Part shown: positions 40,726-47,325 of the stretch, piece by piece
How positions within the stretch are numbered: position 1 is the stretch's first letter
Layout: each line of letters begins with the position of its first letter
NCBI RefSeq assembly: GCF_016862315.1
Contig: NZ_BOMS01000169.1
Coordinates: 1-47,325, forward strand
Origin: Actinoplanes palleronii
GTDB lineage: Bacteria > Actinomycetota > Actinomycetes > Mycobacteriales > Micromonosporaceae
Direction: 5' to 3'
DNA length: 47,325 nt
Position numbers and translations under genes: made by a program
Notes under the pieces: generated by a model
The model's input: the letters and a program-made list of their open reading frames with translations, nothing else
The model's database searches: none
Told to the model about the DNA's origin: nothing

Positions 40726-41202
40726 TCAAGCAATGACGGTGCTCATGTCGAAGTTCTGGAGCTGCTGCCCTCGGATCTCGGCCAGCCGGGTGGCGTCGAC
40801 GGTGAACCCTAAGCGCTCGAACGCGGGTCTCGCGGTCAGGCTGGCGTGCACATGCAGCCGCGGGAGGCCGGCGGCGGTCGCCTCCCGCAGGATCCGGGTG
40901 ACCAGCGCACGAGCCACCCCGCGGCCGCCGACCCGCGGGTGGACGAACAGCATGTCCAGCAGGCCGTCGTCGGTGAAGTCGCTGAAGCCCACGACCGCCC
41001 CGTCCAGGCAGGCGACGTAGGTGTGCGCCGCCGAACGACGCCTGTGCCACGCGGCCTCATCGACGGTGGGCGGCGACCACGCCTCGACCTGCTCGCGGGT
41101 GTAGTCGCGGCTGGCCGTGCCGTGGACGGCGGCGTGGAAGACCTGCCACGTACCGTCGGCGTCAGTGGCCTCGTAGGGGCGGATCACCATGTCGTCGGTC
41201 AT
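40726..41202 (-). CDS. GNAT-family N-acetyltransferase
   Basis: A 158-residue acetyl-CoA-dependent acyltransferase. VIRPYEATDADGTWQVF opens the fold. Motif A is LLDMLFVHPRVGGRGVARALV, with the pyrophosphate-binding R.GGRGVA loop. HVHASLTARPAFERLGFTV is motif B. The acceptor is unknown. The ATG at 41202 is favoured; a GTG two codons upstream is possible. It converges on the GH95 gene and diverges from the small lipoprotein gene, with only 20 nt between starts. Confidence 0.88.
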   Translation of the reverse strand: MTDDMVIRPYEATDADGTWQVFHAAVHGTASRDYTREQVEAWSPPTVDEAAWHRRRSAAHTYVACLDGAVVGFSDFTDDGLLDMLFVHPRVGGRGVARALVTRILREATAAGLPRLHVHASLTARPAFERLGFTVDATRLAEIRGQQLQNFDMSTVIA

Positions 41203-41222
41203 GATCACATTCTGGAGATGCC

Positions 41223-41378
41223 TTGAGCGCGGTCGCGACAGCCCTGGTCCTGGCGCTCGCCCTGGCCGGGTGCAGCGTCTACCGCACCTCCGCCGGCCTG
41301 GTCGGCTTCCGGCCCGGCCCGGGCACCGACGAGATCACCGTGAGCTACGTGCAGCGCCCGGTGGAGCTGCAGCAGTAG
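41223..41378 (+). CDS. 51-residue putative lipoprotein (TTG start)
   Basis: A short open frame starting at TTG, 5 nt after GGAG. It encodes a signal peptide (LSAVATALVLALALAGC) with the lipobox L-A-G-C, then about 34 residues (SVYRTSAGLVGFRPGPGTDE and a VELQQ end). After cleavage the mature protein would be a tiny lipid-anchored peptide. No positively charged n-region is present, which lowers confidence, but the lipobox and ribosome binding site are well placed. The function is unknown. Confidence 0.5.
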   Translation: MSAVATALVLALALAGCSVYRTSAGLVGFRPGPGTDEITVSYVQRPVELQQ

Positions 41379-41600
41379 AGAGCTGTCAGCGGAGGGAGCG
41401 CCGTAAGGCTGTGACCTGGCGCGCCAGGTTTCGAGGTCCCGTCGCGGCTGCGGCCGGACGACGGCGGGTTCTACGGTGGTGTGTTCGGCGCAGCTCACAT
41501 CGTACAAATCCTTGGTTTTGGTTTGTCTTCGGACGCCAGCCGGCGCAGCTTCGAGGCGAGGGCCAACGCCGACGGGCATGGTCTCCACTCGCACAACGTG

Positions 41601-42185
41601 TCAGACCTCTGAGCACGCCCAGCCGCGCAGCGTCGCGGGCACGGCTGAAGCGAACGTGCGGTCGGCGGTGGCGCTGTCGAGTGCCCCGGCCAGTTCCAAC
41701 GTCACAAGCCCGTGCAACGCGACCCAAAGCGACAGCGCGATGTCCGCCGGGTCGCCGGCGAGGACCGACGCCGCCCGCCCCCGGTTGATCGCGTCGAGAA
41801 GCAGGCCGATCGGGTCACCCGTTCCGGCCGTCCCCGACGGGTCGAACGACTGGAGGCCGCCGAACAGGACCGCGTACAGGTGCGGGTGCCCGAGGGCCCA
41901 CCGCCGGTATCCCTCCGCCAGCGCGGAGACGTCGGCGAGCGGATCACTGCTGGCCGGAACCACGGACAAGAACGCGAACAACCCACTGACCGCCCTGGTG
42001 CGCACCTCGCCGATCAACGCGTCCTTACTGCCGAACAACGTGTAGACCGCCGCGGTCGCGGTCCCGGCGGCCGCGGCGAGGGCGCGGATGCTGAGCGACT
42101 CGCGGGGCCGGGTCGCCAGCATCTCGGTCGCGGTCTGCACCAGCCGGTCCTTCACCGCGTCGTCGTTGGTTCTCGGTCTACCCAC
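41601..42185 (-). CDS. TetR/AcrR-family regulator
   Basis: A 194-residue repressor. The DNA-binding domain is the helix-turn-helix SLSIRALAAAAGTATAAVYT, then LFGSKDALI (about residues 30-58). The C-terminal ligand domain resembles the WHG/TetR_C group with EGYRRWALGHPHLYAVLFGG. It probably represses the divergent membrane hydrolase. The GTG at 42185 has TAGGCT 7 nt upstream, a leaderless arrangement. Confidence 0.92.
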   Translation of the reverse strand: MGRPRTNDDAVKDRLVQTATEMLATRPRESLSIRALAAAAGTATAAVYTLFGSKDALIGEVRTRAVSGLFAFLSVVPASSDPLADVSALAEGYRRWALGHPHLYAVLFGGLQSFDPSGTAGTGDPIGLLLDAINRGRAASVLAGDPADIALSLWVALHGLVTLELAGALDSATADRTFASAVPATLRGWACSEV

Positions 42186-42192
42186 GATGTCC

Positions 42193-42268
42193 AGCCTAAA
42201 GCCCTGCTTGTCACGCCTGGGCCGACGGGCGGCGCAGTTTTGATACAGTGTTTTGAAACGGCGTTCGG
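42193..42268. promoter_or_regulatory. TetR/hydrolase divergent control region
   Basis: TAGGCT at 42193-42198 (minus strand) is the TetR -10. TTTTGATACAGTG followed directly by TTTTGAAACGGCG (about 42238-42263) is a 13-bp near-direct repeat, with ACAGTGT as a small dyad at its centre; it is a candidate operator and -35 region for the rightward gene. Confidence 0.45.
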
Positions 42269-42290
42269 AAACTGATCGGAAGGGATGTCG

Positions 42291-43571
42291 ATGGGAAGAA
42301 ACCTGTTAACCGCCACCGGGTCGATCCTCGGGTTCCTCACCCTGATCGTCGCTACCGACGGGGCCGGTTGTGGACTCGTCGCCTGGCTGGCGACCTTCCT
42401 GACGGCAACCGCCGCCACGCTCCGTTTCAGCCGCGGCCGCAGGCGAGGCCGGCTGGCGGCGGTCGCGGCGGCCGCCGCGCTGACCGTCACAGTGTGCATC
42501 CCCACCGTCCCCACCGAGCGGCGCTACCCCGCTGACCTGCCGTTCGTCGTCACACAGCACTGGCGCCTCGCCACCGGAAGCCGGGTCGCGGTCTACCACT
42601 ACCCGCCCGACGCCGGCGCCCCGCACCGCGCGACGCCCCTGGTCTATCTCCACGGCGGCCCGATCCGCGGCATCGCGCTGCTCGACCACACGTTCCTGCG
42701 ACAGCTCGCCGGCCAGGGCTACGACGTTTATGCGTACGAGCAGGCCGGCGGCGGACGCAGCGACCTGCTGCCCATGCCGCAGTACACCATCGACCGGCTG
42801 ACCACCGACCTCGGCGCGTTCATCGACCACCTGGGCCGGGGGCCGGTCGACGTGCTCGGGTTCTCCTCCGGCGCGATCGTGCTCACCCGCGCCCTGGCCG
42901 ACCCCGCCGGCGCCGCCCGCGTGCACCGCGCGATCATCGCCGAGCCCGGCCCGATGGACGGCCCCACCAGCCGGATCGGCGGGCATGCGGGCCAGCCGTC
43001 CGCCCGCGATTCCGCCGCGGCCCCGCCGGGCGCCCGGTCCACGTACCTGCCCCGCTACGGCGTGGCCTTTGGCCTCATGCGCCTCGGCCTGCTCGGGCTC
43101 GACAACGGCCTGATCGGCCAGGCCGAAGGAGTCAACGCGTTCACCGCCGCCGACCTCGGCGGCGACACCGCGTCCGCCTACTGCGCCCACGACGCGCTCC
43201 GCATCCCCGTCGAGGACAGCCCGCAGAACTTCTCCTTCAACGCCGCCGCCAGCCTGCGCGTGCAGCAGACGCTCATCGACTCACCCTCGATCGCCCCGCA
43301 GCTGGGCCTGTCCCGTACCCCCGCAATGTTGATGATCGCGGAATGTTCCGCGCAGGTCCGTCAGTGGCAGACCGCGGTGCTGGCGGCGGATCCCGCCATC
43401 CGACGCACCCAGTACCTGCCCGGGGTCGGTCACCACATGTGGAACGGCCTCGACGACAACAACCAGCGCGCCGCCGCCGTCATCACCGCGTTCCTCGCCG
43501 ACCAGCCCGCCCCGCTGCCCGACTATCCGGCTCGCGCCGACATCCCCGCCTTCCTGCACGGGCACCGCTGA
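42291..43571 (+). CDS. membrane-anchored alpha/beta hydrolase (S33-like)
   Basis: A 426-residue protein. Three hydrophobic segments (about 10-22, 28-46 and 55-72) anchor the N-terminus and a hydrolase domain follows. HGGP (121-124), the nucleophile elbow G190-F-S192-S-G and the terminal GVGHHMWN are those of proline-iminopeptidase-like S33 enzymes. The usual acidic residue may be E in IAECSAQV. The substrate is unknown. GGAAGGG 6 nt before the ATG at 42291 sets the start; the ATG at 42285 abuts that site. Divergent TetR control is likely. Confidence 0.85.
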   Translation: MGRNLLTATGSILGFLTLIVATDGAGCGLVAWLATFLTATAATLRFSRGRRRGRLAAVAAAAALTVTVCIPTVPTERRYPADLPFVVTQHWRLATGSRVAVYHYPPDAGAPHRATPLVYLHGGPIRGIALLDHTFLRQLAGQGYDVYAYEQAGGGRSDLLPMPQYTIDRLTTDLGAFIDHLGRGPVDVLGFSSGAIVLTRALADPAGAARVHRAIIAEPGPMDGPTSRIGGHAGQPSARDSAAAPPGARSTYLPRYGVAFGLMRLGLLGLDNGLIGQAEGVNAFTAADLGGDTASAYCAHDALRIPVEDSPQNFSFNAAASLRVQQTLIDSPSIAPQLGLSRTPAMLMIAECSAQVRQWQTAVLAADPAIRRTQYLPGVGHHMWNGLDDNNQRAAAVITAFLADQPAPLPDYPARADIPAFLHGHR

Positions 43572-43613
43572 CTGTTGCATGACGTGCTGTTCGGGCCCGA
43601 TTTCGCGCACGGA

Positions 43614-43619
43614 TAGCAT
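43614..43619 (+). promoter_or_regulatory. -10 box of the SseB-like gene
   Basis: TAGCAT, then 6 nt, then the ATG at 43626. Confidence 0.55.
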
Positions 43620-43625
43620 CCCGGC

Positions 43626-44324
43626 ATGACTTTCCCGGCCAACACTCTCGAGTCGGTGCTCGCCGACACCCGCGCCGGGACGGCGACCGGTGAGCAGTTG
43701 CTGCACGCCCTGCGCGAGAACGACCTCTGGGTGCCGCTGCCCGCCGGAGCACAGCCCGGCGGCGACGCCACCCTGCCGATCATGACCCTGCCGGACGGGC
43801 CGTACGTGGCGGTGTTCACCTCCGCCGAGCAGTTCGGGCTGGCCGCGTCCGGGGAGGCGCACATGGTGCTGCCCGGCCGGGAACTGGCCGCCCTGCTGTC
43901 ACCCGAGCTCGGCCTGGCGGTCAACCCCGGCGGCGCGATCGGCCTGCCCATCCGGGCGTCCGGCGTCGACGAGATCCGCGGCGGGGAGAGGCGGGTCGCC
44001 GCCGGTTCCCGGATGCGACTCGGCCTGCCCGTGGAGGAGCCGCACGAGCTGCTCGCCGCTCTGGCCGGCGCGTTCGCTGCGCTGCCCGCCGTGCTGGAGG
44101 CCAGGCTGGCGCTCGGCAAGGTCGGCGACCAGCCCCCGGCGCTGCTGATCGGGGTGCTGCTGCGCGCCGAGGGGGACATGGATCAGGTCTTCGCCGCGGT
44201 ACGGGAGGTGACCGCCCGCGTCACCTCGCCGTTCCCGGTCGACACGGTGGTGCTCCGCCCGGCCGGCGACCCGTTGACCGACTGGCTGACGGCGAACACC
44301 GAGCCGTTCTTTCCGGCCGGCTGA
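43626..44324 (+). CDS. SseB-family protein
   Basis: A 232-residue cytoplasmic protein with the two halves of the SseB fold. The N-terminal half is about 1-125 (LWVPLPAGAQPGGDATLPIM, DGPYVAVFTSAEQF, VNPGGAIGLPI). The C-terminal half is about 130-228 (LLAALAGAFAALPAVLEARL, LLIGVLLRAEGDMDQVFAAV, FPVDTVVLRPAGDP). The family is named for enhanced serine sensitivity in E. coli and is often duplicated in actinobacteria near secretion or toxin genes. No such genes are recognised here. Leaderless start likely. Confidence 0.85.
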   Translation: MTFPANTLESVLADTRAGTATGEQLLHALRENDLWVPLPAGAQPGGDATLPIMTLPDGPYVAVFTSAEQFGLAASGEAHMVLPGRELAALLSPELGLAVNPGGAIGLPIRASGVDEIRGGERRVAAGSRMRLGLPVEEPHELLAALAGAFAALPAVLEARLALGKVGDQPPALLIGVLLRAEGDMDQVFAAVREVTARVTSPFPVDTVVLRPAGDPLTDWLTANTEPFFPAG

Positions 44325-44355
44325 CAGCGTACGAAAAAAGCCGGATCATGCGGAT

Positions 44356-44847
44356 GTGAACCACATGGTCGGGCTTGCCGTGTCAGCGGCACTCCTCGCG
44401 GGAGCCGTTGTCGCCTGCGCGGCCGAGGACGACAGCTCCGAGATCTGCTCGAAGCGCGACGTCCAGCTCGCCAAGCAGCTGAACGACCTGCCGATTCTGG
44501 ACGCGCGTCCCGCGTCTGCCACTCCCACGAAGAGCGGCAGCGGTTGTGACGCTTCGAACGGTCAGGCCTATGCGACCCGCAGTTATCGCAGTCCGCTTGC
44601 TCGCACCGAGATCGTCGCCTTCTACGAGGCCGCGCTGGTGCAGGACGGATGGCAGGCGAGACCCAACTCCGCGGTTCCGCCGGGGACGACGAGAGCGGCC
44701 ACCGGCATCAACTGCTACTTCACGAAAGTGGACGGCCAGTTCGTCCACTTCGCTATTCCCTCGTCCGGCTCAGAATCCGCCAACTACATCCTGGAGGTGA
44801 ACGGCCAGGGCCAGGACGGCTGGGCCAGCAGTTGCACTCCCGAATAG
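44356..44847 (+). CDS. putative lipoprotein
   Basis: A 163-residue exported protein. A hydrophobic N-terminus (GLAVSAALLAGAVVAC) ends in the lipobox V-V-A-C, so Cys21 would be lipidated. The mature part has four further cysteines (EICSKRD, GSGCDAS, INCYFTK, ASSCTPE), likely two disulphides, and a compact alpha/beta pattern (TEIVAFYEAALVQDGWQ). The GTG at 44356 or the ATG at 44365 could start it. The function is unknown; small lipoproteins of this layout are common in Micromonosporaceae. Confidence 0.8.
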   Translation: MNHMVGLAVSAALLAGAVVACAAEDDSSEICSKRDVQLAKQLNDLPILDARPASATPTKSGSGCDASNGQAYATRSYRSPLARTEIVAFYEAALVQDGWQARPNSAVPPGTTRAATGINCYFTKVDGQFVHFAIPSSGSESANYILEVNGQGQDGWASSCTPE

Positions 44848-44936
44848 AGGAAACGCGGAGTCACCGTCAGTCCCGGCTGCTGGAGCGATCGTGGCTCAGC
44901 GCGCTCACCAGCCAGACGAGTCGCGTAGGTGGCCGC

Positions 44937-44942
44937 TACGAT
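44937..44942 (+). promoter_or_regulatory. -10 box of the 44949 operon
   Basis: TACGAT, then 6 nt, then the GTG at 44949. Confidence 0.55.
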
Positions 44943-44948
44943 CCGGCC

Positions 44949-45941
44949 GTGGATATCGGCGGCGTGGTCGCGGCGGCGGAGGAACTGTTGGCGCGACCGT
45001 TTCTGGACGGATCGGCGGACTCCAGCGACTGGCTCGAGGGCGCGGCGCAGAGCGGGTCGCGGGCCCATTTCGTGCCGATCGCGGTCTTCGCGAGCCTTCA
45101 CGAAACGCCCGCCGACCATGACGGGACGGCGTGGCGGCTGCTGGACGAGGAGTACCAGAGCTTCGAGCAGTTTCGGCGCGACGTCGTCGTGGCGTTGACG
45201 GCGAGATGGCGGCCGCCGGAGCCGCACTCGTTCCATGCCGATTACGAGCGCGTGGTGGCCGGTGACGAGGGTATTTCCAGTCTCGAATACGACCTCGCGA
45301 TGTTCACCAGTGGCGAGACGTTTCCGGCTTGGCGGCACGAGGGGCGCATCATCGCGCTGCTCCTCGGCCAGATGGACAAGGAGTTCCCCTTGGTCCTGAC
45401 CGTCGCCGCCATCGAGGTGGCTACTCGACTTCTGAACCACGATCTCCGCCAGCCGATCTCCTACTCCAACCTCGCGATTCGCGACGAGTTGGTGGAGGAA
45501 CCTCCGCACGAGACCAACCAGCTGCTGATTTCCGGCAAGGACGCGGTAGCCGTGTCGAACGGCCGCGAGCTGCTGATGTACTGCGGGTCAGTGCGGACGG
45601 CGCTGGTGAATGTCGCGGTGTGGAACGCAGACCCCGGCCCCCGATCCGCGAATCAGGATTTCCGGCACACCGAAGTCCTCCGGTTGGAATGCCCATCCGC
45701 GCGCCTCTACCTCGAATCCGCTCCAGATCCCTCCCGAAGCCTGCCCGAGCCCCTGCCCGAGGGAGCCGGCACCTATTCGGTACGAGTAGCGCGCCGACGC
45801 CAGCCTCCAGACCGCGCAGAGTTCCCCGCACACCCGACCGACGAGCCTCACACCGAAGAATTCACCATCGACCTGTGGCGCACCGGCGACCTGCCACCGG
45901 AATGGCTCGACCTGCTGGACGATGACGGACTCCAGCGGTGA
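44949..45941 (+). CDS. hypothetical protein, 330 residues
   Basis: I do not recognise this protein. It is acidic and soluble, with a helical N-terminal two thirds (GGVVAAAEELLARPFLDGSA, SFEQFRRDVVVALTARW, GRIIALLLGQMDKEFPLVLT) and a beta-rich C-terminus with FTIDLWRTGDLPPEWLDLLD. Codon use is less GC-biased than in its neighbours. The GTG at 44949 is set by the leaderless -10 pattern. It overlaps the next gene by GTGA, so the two are co-translated and probably work together. Confidence 0.8.
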   Translation: MDIGGVVAAAEELLARPFLDGSADSSDWLEGAAQSGSRAHFVPIAVFASLHETPADHDGTAWRLLDEEYQSFEQFRRDVVVALTARWRPPEPHSFHADYERVVAGDEGISSLEYDLAMFTSGETFPAWRHEGRIIALLLGQMDKEFPLVLTVAAIEVATRLLNHDLRQPISYSNLAIRDELVEEPPHETNQLLISGKDAVAVSNGRELLMYCGSVRTALVNVAVWNADPGPRSANQDFRHTEVLRLECPSARLYLESAPDPSRSLPEPLPEGAGTYSVRVARRRQPPDRAEFPAHPTDEPHTEEFTIDLWRTGDLPPEWLDLLDDDGLQR

Positions 45942-46444
45942 GCTGGTCCTTGTTCGTGATCCCCCTGCACCAGGCGGCCCACGGCGGCGTCATGGAATGG
46001 GCGGCAGCAGCCACTCCTTCACGAGGATTCCCCAGCGCGCTGCCCGCCCCCGTGCCTCTGCCCACCGTCGCCGGCATCCTGGTCGCCCTGGACCGCGCCG
46101 GCTGCCACGGGGATCCCTGGTTCCAGATCAGGGATGCCGATGCGGCTCCGCCGTTGCTGCGATGCCCGGATCCGGCCTTCTGCGCCCGCAACCGTGGGCG
46201 CGACCTCGGTGAGGTGAGTCTGCACGGCGCTGAGCAGGCCGGCCTCGGGCTGCCGCTCAGCTCCGACACCAGAGTGGAGACGGTGTCGTTGCGCAAACCG
46301 AGCAGGGCAGGCACCCTCGCCGCAGCGTGCGCCATAGCGTCGGCAGCAGGACCGCAACTCATCTTCGACGACTCCGGCGACCAGGCCTTCATCGTCTGGC
46401 CCGGCGAATCTGAAGCTGACCTCGCCCAAGACTGGCCGTGGTAG
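45938..46444 (+). CDS. hypothetical protein, 168 residues
   Basis: No family is recognised. The sequence begins MSWSLFVIPLHQAAHGGVME and ends in an acidic stretch LIFDDSGDQAFIVWPGESEA followed by DLAQDWPW. It includes two cysteine-bearing segments (LLRCPDPAFCARNRGRDLGE) that could bind metal. No signal peptide or membrane span. The GTG overlaps the stop of the 44949 gene by 4 bp, making a two-gene operon with an unknown partner. Confidence 0.7.
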   Translation: MSWSLFVIPLHQAAHGGVMEWAAAATPSRGFPSALPAPVPLPTVAGILVALDRAGCHGDPWFQIRDADAAPPLLRCPDPAFCARNRGRDLGEVSLHGAEQAGLGLPLSSDTRVETVSLRKPSRAGTLAAACAIASAAGPQLIFDDSGDQAFIVWPGESEADLAQDWPW

Positions 46445-46671
46445 TCACAAGGCCGAAGCACACTCACACGCCGATGAGAGTACGTGCGGGACTGTTAAGA
46501 CTTATCCGGCGCTCAACTCCCGCTCGGCCCTGCCGGTCATGCAGACCACCGCGTCGAACGCCCGGACCGATCGCGCGTTGAGCCGGTCCGCCGCCCGCAT
46601 CCCCAGCGATCGCCCCGAGGCTTTCCGGGTCTGGCTTCCACGTCCCGTGGCGACTGCCACAATCTGAAATC

Positions 46672-47202
46672 GTGGATGACCAGACGTCGTTCGAGCCAGC
46701 CGCGACGGCGGGCCGGCACGTGGTTGAAGCGCTCGGGGCGCTGCAAGCGTGGTTGCTCGCGGAGGATGCATACGGGCGCGGCGGGTTGAACGAGTTGGGC
46801 GTCTCGGCGTCCATGACGCGGCGACTGCGGGCCTGGAACGAAATGTTTGGGCGGTACGGGTCTCGCGACGAGGACTGGGCGAGCGGCGGGTGGGCCGATG
46901 AGGGCGTGGCCCCGGCACACGAACTGCAACGGGAACTACCGGACGTGGAGGTCGCTACTTCCACGCTGACGACGATCGACCACTGCGAGAAATGTGAGGC
47001 ACCATCACGGGCCCGACGACACCGGCGGCTAGCGCCGCGCCCGGCCCCGGCGCGGTGGACGCCATGCCGCGACTGTCCGGACACCAGCTGGCCCGGTGCC
47101 CGACTGCCGGGTCTGCTCGGTCGCGGTCCGCGCGGTCCACGGCGCGGCGAAGACCGCCGTGGACGGCCCTTGCGGTATCCGCGTTCGATCTTCCGCTGCT
47201 GA
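46672..47202 (+). CDS. hypothetical protein, 3' half probably degenerate
   Basis: A 176-codon frame whose first ~105 residues look like a real protein: ATAGRHVVEALGALQAWLLA, RRLRAWNEMFGRYGS and ELQRELPDVEV are well-formed helices typical of small actinobacterial hypothetical proteins. After CEKCE (about residue 108) the sequence turns into Arg/Pro-rich text (PSRARRHRRLAPRPAPARW) lacking secondary-structure signals, as expected past a frameshift. CAATCT lies 6 nt before the GTG. The function is unknown. Confidence 0.45.
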   Translation: MDDQTSFEPAATAGRHVVEALGALQAWLLAEDAYGRGGLNELGVSASMTRRLRAWNEMFGRYGSRDEDWASGGWADEGVAPAHELQRELPDVEVATSTLTTIDHCEKCEAPSRARRHRRLAPRPAPARWTPCRDCPDTSWPGARLPGLLGRGPRGPRRGEDRRGRPLRYPRSIFRC

Positions 47203-47325
47203 GGTGTACGTCCCGTTCGGCGAGCTGCGTTCAACCTCTGCTGAGCTGTAAACGCCGCTCGCCGGGCTGCCTCTTGGTTCTCACGTTGAGCTGCACACGC
47301 TGCTGCCCGCGCCCGCAACCGCGAT
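47196..47325 (-). repeat. 42-bp imperfect tandem repeat at the right edge
   Basis: CTGCTGAG(G/C)TGTA recurs at 47196 and 47238 (42-bp period), with a looser third copy near 47284. On the minus strand it reads as 14-residue units (QR...AARR..T), so it might be the repeat part of a gene entering from beyond the window. The frame then runs on antisense to the 46672 gene, so no CDS is called. Confidence 0.45.

Noticed and set aside
46464..47318. 284-codon minus-strand frame at the right edge
   Set aside because: Most of it is antisense to the better-supported 46672 gene; only the repeat part has any protein-like pattern.

Overview
The window is chromosomal DNA of a high-GC actinomycete, most likely a member of the Micromonosporaceae such as Actinoplanes. 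Supporting signs are GC-rich third codon positions, frequent GTG starts, many genes with a TANNNT box 6-8 nt before the start codon (leaderless pattern), S-adenosyl methyltransferase, DUF1707, HAAS/PadR and STAS proteins, and a methyl-accepting chemotaxis protein that begins MPWFANLS. No rRNA, tRNA or CRISPR array was seen. Family names come from reading the translations, not from a database search.

Layout. 1-250: a possible tnpB start fragment and a short tandem repeat. 256-3333 (-): a tightly coupled four-gene cassette of acyl-CoA dehydrogenase-like protein, PIG-L deacetylase, NodS-like methyltransferase and family 2 glycosyltransferase; the chemistry resembles the making or tailoring of an N-modified amino-sugar conjugate. 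3362-4263 (-): an ArsR regulator and SRPBCC protein pair with a clear operator. 4279-6666: a chemoreceptor, a BlaI-type repressor and a DUF1707 protein. 6753-12753: a Ski2-like helicase, an XRE regulator, a small protein and a TM0106-type nuclease. 12754-13884: a gene-free island packed with tandem repeats, hairpins and inverted copies. 13885-20396: a ParB-like protein, an AEC transporter, a DUF6461-like protein, a methyltransferase, a membrane-anchored protein and a HAAS/PadR pair. 20504-24355: a monooxygenase-truncated haemoglobin fusion, a GH43 glycosidase, gene remnants, a TauE exporter and a STAS protein. 24896-28810: a small protein and a MarR-controlled flavoenzyme pair, one of which fuses a luciferase-like domain to a BBE-type FAD oxidase. 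28954-33355: a GAF-EAL protein, a GT1 glycosyltransferase, a LURP-one protein and a flavin amine oxidase. 33465-40699: a RibD-like reductase, then a ROK regulator divergent from a GH36/CE7/GH95 carbohydrate operon. 40726-47325: a GNAT protein, a mini-lipoprotein, a TetR regulator with a divergent membrane alpha/beta hydrolase, an SseB-like protein, a lipoprotein and several unknown genes.

The most unusual content is not one gene. It is (1) a superfamily of palindromes with shared GGCTGG/CCAGCC ends, found singly at gene ends and as a 63-bp tandem array near 13.05-13.62 kb flanked by inverted repeats; (2) in-frame short-repeat expansions inside several genes; and (3) the deacetylase/N-methyltransferase/glycosyltransferase/acyl-CoA dehydrogenase cassette, whose product I cannot name.
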